This document shows, piece by piece, positions 59,061 through 64,000 of a stretch of 64,000 nucleotides of DNA. The stretch's first letter is position 1; each line of letters starts with the position of its first letter. The translations under genes were made by a program, and so were the position numbers. Source of the DNA: Diphasiastrum complanatum (Eukaryota > Streptophyta > Lycopodiopsida > Lycopodiales > Lycopodiaceae); contig CM055109.1 of the NCBI GenBank assembly GCA_029204225.1, positions 21,548,405 to 21,612,404 of the forward strand, in the 5' to 3' direction. The notes under the pieces were generated by a model. That model searched no databases. It saw only the letters and a program-made list of their open reading frames with translations, and had not been told where the DNA came from.

Positions 59061-60638
59061 GCATCGCTGCCCAAGAGATTCTAGGCCAAAGTTGTCTCCA
59101 CTGTAGTTTACGTCCAGAATAGATGTTCGACCAAGGCCCTCTCAGGCAAGACACCCCACGAGGTGTGGACAGGCTGTAAGCCTTCTGTGAAGAACCTAAG
59201 AGTGTTGAACTTCCAAAGTCTCAAGACCATCCTAATTGGATATACTTTATCTGATAATACATACAAGCTGTATGATCCTGATACTCAGCTCATCTTGTAT
59301 AGTCGGGATACAATCTTTATTGAGGATCAGTTCGTTGACATCAAAGGCAAGGATATTGCTCCAAGAGAACCTTCATCACCTGCCATTGATATGACTGTCC
59401 GAGCTTCTGGCTCAGACGTGTCCATTGTCAACCCACTTTTTGACAGCGAATCAGAAAAAGATGTTGTTGCTACCCAGCAACAAGTCCCAGGAGTGGTTCA
59501 TTAGTCAAATCCTCCCAAAAAATCAAGTCGAGTGCGCACACAGCCCACAAGGTATACTCCTGAGTCTCCGTGTCTTTTGATATAGGAATCGACGACAGTC
59601 AAAGAGGCACTCAGCCAACCAAACTTTGATCTCTGGAGAGAAGCTATGGACAGAGAGTATTCCTCTCTGATCAAGAACCAGACGTGGTCACTAGTCGAAG
59701 CTCCTATTGGCTGCAATATCATTGATTGCAAATGGATCTTCAAGATCAACTACAACGCCAATGGAGCAATTGATCGTAGGAAGGCAAGACTAGTAGCACG
59801 AGAATTCACTCAGATCTCCAATGTCACCTATAGTGAGACTTTCAGTCCAGTAGTCAAACATTCGTTGATCCGAGCCCTCCTATCTTATGTTGCAGCTGCC
59901 GACCTTGAGGCACATCAACTTGATGTACAAACAGCTTATCTGAATGAAGTTATACAAGAAGACATCTACATGATCCGGCCCAAAGGATACATTTTGGAAG
60001 GTATGAAGAATCATGTTTGTAAGCTCCACAAAGCACTTTATGGCTTGAAATGGTCTGCCAGAGCTTGGTTTTAGAGGATCAACACATTACTCATCGAACA
60101 AGGATTCCAACCAAGCACTATTAATTGCAACGTCTATTCCAAGTCAGTGTAGCAATCTTTCATTATCATCACCTTATATGTGGATGATACGTTGCTCTTC
60201 AGCAACAATACCAATTTGGTCAAGGATTCTAAGCAGATTCTATTTTCAGAGTTCAACATGACTGATCTGGACAAAGCTCACTTTTGTCTGGACATTCAGA
60301 TCCACAGAGATAGAACGAGACGACTGATTTACATCACTCAACAAAGGTATCTTCACAATGTTCTTAACAGACACAATCTAATGAATTGTAAGTTCTAGGC
60401 CTACATTTGTAGAAGGACCAATGTCCCCAAACCAAGCAAGAAGAAGAGCGGATGAGAGAGTATCATTATCAATCGATACCTGGATCCCTCATGTACGCAA
60501 TGGTCTGTCCAAGACCATATATCTCTTTTGCAGTAAGCTCACTCAGCCAATATATGGCTAACCCTAGCATTACCCATTGGAAAGCTCTCATAAGAGCCAT
60601 GAGGTATATTCGAGCTAACATGGACTAGTGCATCTGCT
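59061..60638 (+). pseudogene. copia integrase end, RT and RNase H linker of Q copy 4
   Basis: From the GT tract the integrase end is readable: VYVQNRCSTKALSGKTPHEV, WTGCKPSVKNLRV, a small deletion, TILIGYTLSDNTYKLYDPDT and SRDTIFIEDQF. RT is nearly whole: EAMDREYSSLIKNQTWSLVE-like MDREYSSLIKNQTWSLVEAP, IDCKWIFKINYNANGAIDRR, YSETFSPVVKHSLIRALLSY, HQLDVQTAYLNEVIQEDIYM, KLHKALYGLKWSARAWF with a stop, and the catalytic ITLYVDDTLLFSNNTN (about 60175). It ends in the linker at HWKALIRAMRYIRANMD near 60628. Stops at 59502, 59581, 60072, 60150 and 60396. This copy shows what Q copy 2 lost from RT. Confidence 0.9.
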
Positions 60639-60672
60639 GCGACAAAGTTGTAGGAGTTCACCATTTCTAACA
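60639..60672 (-). mobile_element. Remnant of an X-type LTR start (minus strand)
   Basis: On the minus strand TGTTAGAAATGGTGAACTCC begins at 60672 and continues CTACAACTTTGTC before it is cut by Q copy 4. It follows the RNase H end on the same strand, as a 3' LTR should. The same words open the X LTR near 20271. Confidence 0.7.
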
Positions 60673-61045
60673 CTCTCTCTTGAACCTTGCATCTTTGTAC
60701 GTTCAATCCAATTGTCTTTCTTTGCTTGGCAAAGAGTGGCTTGTCGAGCGGCTTCGTGAGCAGATGTGCAATCATGTCTTATGACTTTATGTACTAGATC
60801 TGGAGCTCTCCTTTCGAGATTAAATCTCTAATGTGATGGTACTTCAGAGGTATGTGCTTTGTCTTTGAACGGAAGACAGGATCCTGGGATAGATAGATGG
60901 CACTCTGAGAGTCCATCATCATTGTGCTTGGCCCTTCTTGTGGTATCCCGATTGCCTCCAGCATCATCTGCAGCCACACTACCTCATTCGCCACCTTTGA
61001 AGTTGCAACATATTCAACTTCGCAAGAGGATTGAGCCACCAAGGT
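60673..61045 (-). pseudogene. copia RNase H of minus-strand element M
   Basis: Read leftwards from 61042: VAQSSCEVEYVATSKVANEV, VWLQMMLEAIGIPQ, MMDSQSAIYLSQDPVFRSKT and KHIPLKYHHIRDLISKGELQ. After a stop near 60791, DMIAHLLTKPLDKPLFAKQR closes the domain. It carries the RNase H catalytic Glu and Asp boxes (CEVEY, MDSQS). On its 5' side it is joined directly to gag (61084), so protease, integrase and RT are deleted. Confidence 0.87.
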
Positions 61046-61500
61046 TTGTTTTTTGCATATCCAGCTGATTGCAGCTCTGCACGCTATTGTACATCCTCCA
61101 GTCTCTCATCAGTGACAAGACTGACTGCTTTGTCGAATGTCATATCTGGTGGACTCAGTATGAGCATTCTCAGCGGCTGATAGGACATCAGTAGAGATTT
61201 CATGAAGTACATCAGCTGATGTGGTGTTGGGACCTGGTGCTCCTGTCCTGATGCAGCGAGCTGAGCAAAGATCGTTCTAATCTTCTCAACATGCTGATCC
61301 AACTGGTTGCCATCCCATCGTCTGGATTGCAGGTAATTGTGAAGCTGCAGTCCTCACTTCATACTTCTGTTTTAATCTTTTCCACGCACCATGGCTGCTT
61401 TCGCAGTCTTCAATCTACATGAGTAGATCTTCATTTATGGACTAAACGATGATCGCCATTGCGCACTCATCTTTTCTGATCCATTCAGCTCTCCTCGGGT
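61046..61500 (-). pseudogene. copia gag fragment of minus-strand element M
   Basis: Read leftwards: WDGNQLDQHVEKIRTIFAQL, ASGQEHQVPTPHQLMYFMKS, LLMSYQPLRMLILSPPDMTF and AVSLVTDERLEDVQ. This is the C-terminal part of the UBN2 gag domain. Upstream frames toward 61500 are broken. The gag to RNase H junction near 61060-61084 marks a large internal deletion. Confidence 0.8.
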
Positions 61501-62085
61501 CTCCCTCTGTGTTGGAGAGAGAGGGAAGAATAAATGACGAACATGAACGAGAAACGAACTTGAACAAGAAACGAACGAGAAGAGAACTCAAACAAAAAAT
61601 GTTCGTGTGCAGCGGAATGAGTTACTTGATTCTCTTCATAAGCATGACTACGCCTATTATAATGAAGAGAACTTTAGATATAGAATCACAGTCATTCTAG
61701 ATTACGTAGCCAAACATTTAATGGATAAAGCGCTAGATGAATAATTTGTCGTGAATTGCAAGACAAATTATCTGTCGCGAATGATTCACAAAGAGGTAGA
61801 CTGTGCTCAACTGATAATTAGTCGAGAATTATTCGTGAAAAACAAGACTAAAAGTTGATCGTCTATTATCAAAAAGAGCAACTAGAAAGAGACAAAATGA
61901 AGAACAAGCATAGCAATATTAATATAGATCTGAATGCAGAACAAAGAGCTGTATCAAATTAAGTATATCATGTATACAAGTTAATAATGAGAGCACAATA
62001 CAATAGCGGACGAAACCCCGTGCCCTATGAAGCTTTATTTTGTCTGTAATGAGGAATGAAACCTCTTCTCTTATGTGAAAAATGC
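61501..62085 (-). repeat. Q-type LTR distal half, minus strand (inverted copy of 21840-22370)
   Basis: The reverse complement matches the second half of the Q copy 1 LTR over about 530 bases: AAGAGAAGAGGTTTCATTCC, GCACG.GGTTT, AACTTGTATACATGATATAC, TGATCGTCTATTATC / GATAATAGACGATCAAC and GTTTGGCTA.GTAATCTAGAATG. It lies upstream (minus strand) of the M gag, in the position of a 5' LTR. No primer site separates them. Confidence 0.85.
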
Positions 62086-62905
62086 AAAAATAAGCTTGGT
62101 AGAGGCCAAAAATCTTGTATATAGATAAACACACATGTGTGGAGCCTGTTTCCACATGTGAAAATACTGTACTTGTCATGTACCATAATCATATAGGTTG
62201 TACATATGATTTAATTCAAGTTCTAGTGGCTAAAAAGCCCAAAACCTAGTTTTCTAGACATAGGACACATGACATCAATCTATTGATTGCATGAGCCACA
62301 TCTTTTGGTTAGGTGTCATATCACATGTGTAGAGGACAGCTCACATGTGTGGAATAAGCTGAAGTAGGCAAATTTTGACTTCTAGAAGATTTCCAAGTAG
62401 ATCTCCATATAGAAGGAAAATGGACCAAAAGTGCTCAAAATAGAAGGTTTTGTCCAACCGTCAGTTTTGCATGATGAATCATCATATGACAAAGCACCTT
62501 CACACATGTGGGATCAGAGGGATTACCAGTACCACGAGCTCCCACTTATTGTATATATAGAGCCACATTTGGCCATAATCAATGTGAGACACCAATCTTG
62601 GTTTTGGGAGCAATTTTGAGTGATTCTCTCCATTTGTCTACATTTGTTTTGATTGTTTTGAGGTTATATCAATGTGTACTTGATTTTCAGGTTGGAGTCC
62701 GTACTCAGACAGTGTTTCACACGTGTGAAACCATAAAGTACACTTACCTTCAATTAATGATTGTTCTTGTTAGGATTTTGTGTCTAGAATTGATCTAGAT
62801 TGATCTTGATCTGAAGTAGATCGATAGATCAAGTAATCTGACAACCAATCCCTCTTGAGGATCAGATTAGGATCCACTCTTGGTCCTTTTTGTACTTTTT
62901 GCACA
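62086..62905 (+). mobile_element. Region containing the 5' LTR of a second S-like copia element
   Basis: The right edge is set by the primer site (LTR ends TTTGCACA at 62905); the left edge is unknown. It holds six CACATGTG/CACACGTGTG palindromes (62130, 62151, 62321, 62341, 62501, 62718) and GATCTAGATTGATC words like those in the S LTR. A TATATATAGAG stretch at 62552-62562 could be a promoter element. Confidence 0.6.
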
Positions 62906-62918
62906 TGGTATCAGAGCC
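62906..62918 (+). other. Primer-binding site of the second S-like element
   Basis: TGGTATCAGAGCC follows CACA with no gap. The downstream leader resembles that of element S. Confidence 0.88.
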
Positions 62919-64000
62919 TAGTACAAGAGGTTTTGTTGAAATTGATAGGGTTAATCCAAATCAAAGCCAAAATTAGCAGTTTTTTGGAAACTAGTCAAAT
63001 TTTGTGTAGCGAGTTGGATTTGATAGCTATCCTCAAAATTTTTGGTCCAGATCTTGTTGTGAGCTGTAGGAATCCTTTTCACACGTGTGAGGCTGTACAG
63101 CTCCGATTTTGACTGAGAAATTTCAAAAATTTGTAGAATTTGACTCACATACCCAATTTGAGTGATTCTTGGTGCAAAATCAAGCATTTTCTATAGAGAA
63201 TCTAATCCCTTGATTCTTGGATTAGATCAGCCAAGAAATTAAATTTGAAGCTTGAATTAGGTGCATTGATTGATTATCTCTGATTTTTTGAGTGCATGTT
63301 GAAGTTGAGAGAGATTTTGCTAAAACTCATAGATTAAGGAGTGATATGCAATGTGAGAGGTTGAAATCCATTGTACCATCACTCTAGATTTGTTCAAGAG
63401 TGATAGGGTCAAGTTTAGAAGCATCAATTTGCTAGAAAACATCCTTGGATCTGTCCTCCAAGTGAAACCTTTGAGAGTTTCTAGTGCATACAGAGCATCT
63501 ATGCAAATCTTTTGTAGAATTTGACATAGATTGGCTTAAATTGAGAGTTTTATAAAAGAGATTGAGGTCCAAGTCACATTGTTTAACCCTACTCAATTTT
63601 TTTGAGTGACTGTAAGGTTTGAAAAGAGTCATTAAGGTGTCTATGGAAAATGTGTAGAGAGAGATCCAATTTTCTAAGAGTTCCTTCCTTTGTAGAGGGC
63701 AAGATCCAGAGGCTCATTTTGTGTTGTTATTGGTCGAGAGTTTGTCTCTTCCTAAGTGATCAAATCTTTCTAAGTGGCATTAGCTCTTTGAAGCACAATA
63801 TCTTAGTGAGAAAAATCACAACTTTTGATTTTGAATTACATTTCAAGTCTTAAAAAGTAGAGTAATTGGTGGAATCCAATAGGAGTGATTGAATTCAATT
63901 TGTTGAGCAAAAATTGACATAGTATGTATGAAACTCAAATTAGTTCTATTCAACTTTCTTTGTGAGATTGTGAGGGTCAATTTGTGATCCCATTTGATGT
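62919..64000 (+). other. Leader of the second S-like element, running off the window
   Basis: There is no gag start in the remaining 1.08 kb. Related wording to 52732-53311 includes a CACACGTGTGA site at 63080 and the CAAGAGTGATAGGGTCAAG..TAGAAGC stretch at about 63392. The leader is at least twice as long as that of element S, so the gag start, if kept, lies beyond the window. Confidence 0.55.

Overview
The window is nuclear DNA of a land plant. It holds one host gene, a LAMMER/CLK-type dual-specificity kinase (plant AFC family) with 12 short GT-AG coding exons at 6332-9999. Almost everything else that can be recognised is decayed LTR retrotransposon, one CACTA transposon end, long CT/GT microsatellites and small tandem arrays. 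Evidence for a plant is the AFC-type kinase, the Ty1/copia and Ty3/gypsy lineages, the initiator-Met-tRNA primer sites (TGGTATCAGAGC) repeated about ten times, one tRNA-Asp-type primer site and the CACTA terminus. I cannot name the species. The low gene density and stacked old insertions suggest a large plant genome. No prokaryotic, organellar, CRISPR or RNA genes were recognised.

Layout. 1-2079: edges of two minus-strand LTR elements and unassigned DNA. 2080-5354: a 1.64-kb unit duplicated in tandem, each copy carrying (CT)n(CA)n. 5502-9999: kinase leader and gene. 10000-13936: unassigned flank with a (CT)35 tract. 13937-16986: copia element C1 (LTR, primer site, leader with three tandem arrays, gag, integrase tail, RT). 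17739-19990: gypsy element G2, leader and gag only. 19988-29060: a pile-up of copia elements called Q and X here, with a minus-strand copia remnant between two Q copies. 29060-30382: 3' end of a CACTA transposon. 30622-34490: two members of one copia family (K) arranged head to head. 35105-36010: a degenerate GTGCGAGTC array. 36594-45420: Ty3/gypsy element G1, split inside its RT by a nearly complete copia element Z (38230-44031) flanked by a one-mismatch 5-bp target duplication. 45880-49500: minus-strand gypsy G3. 49550-52030: Q copy 3 plus another copia scrap. About 52400-55982: copia element S with a truncated second LTR. 55983-59010: unassigned DNA with a TCTA-rich tract and a 156-bp CT tract. 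59061-60638: Q copy 4, meeting a minus-strand copia remnant (60640-62080). 62906-64000: primer site and leader of a second S-like element running off the window.

Function. Only the kinase can be expected to work: its reading frame is continuous across all 12 exons and every catalytic motif is present. Every retroelement has stops, frameshifts, internal deletions or lost catalytic motifs, so each would need proteins supplied by other copies. The element names (C1, G1-G3, K, N, Q, S, X, Z) are labels for this window, not database names. Exon limits, LTR limits and identities were derived by eye.
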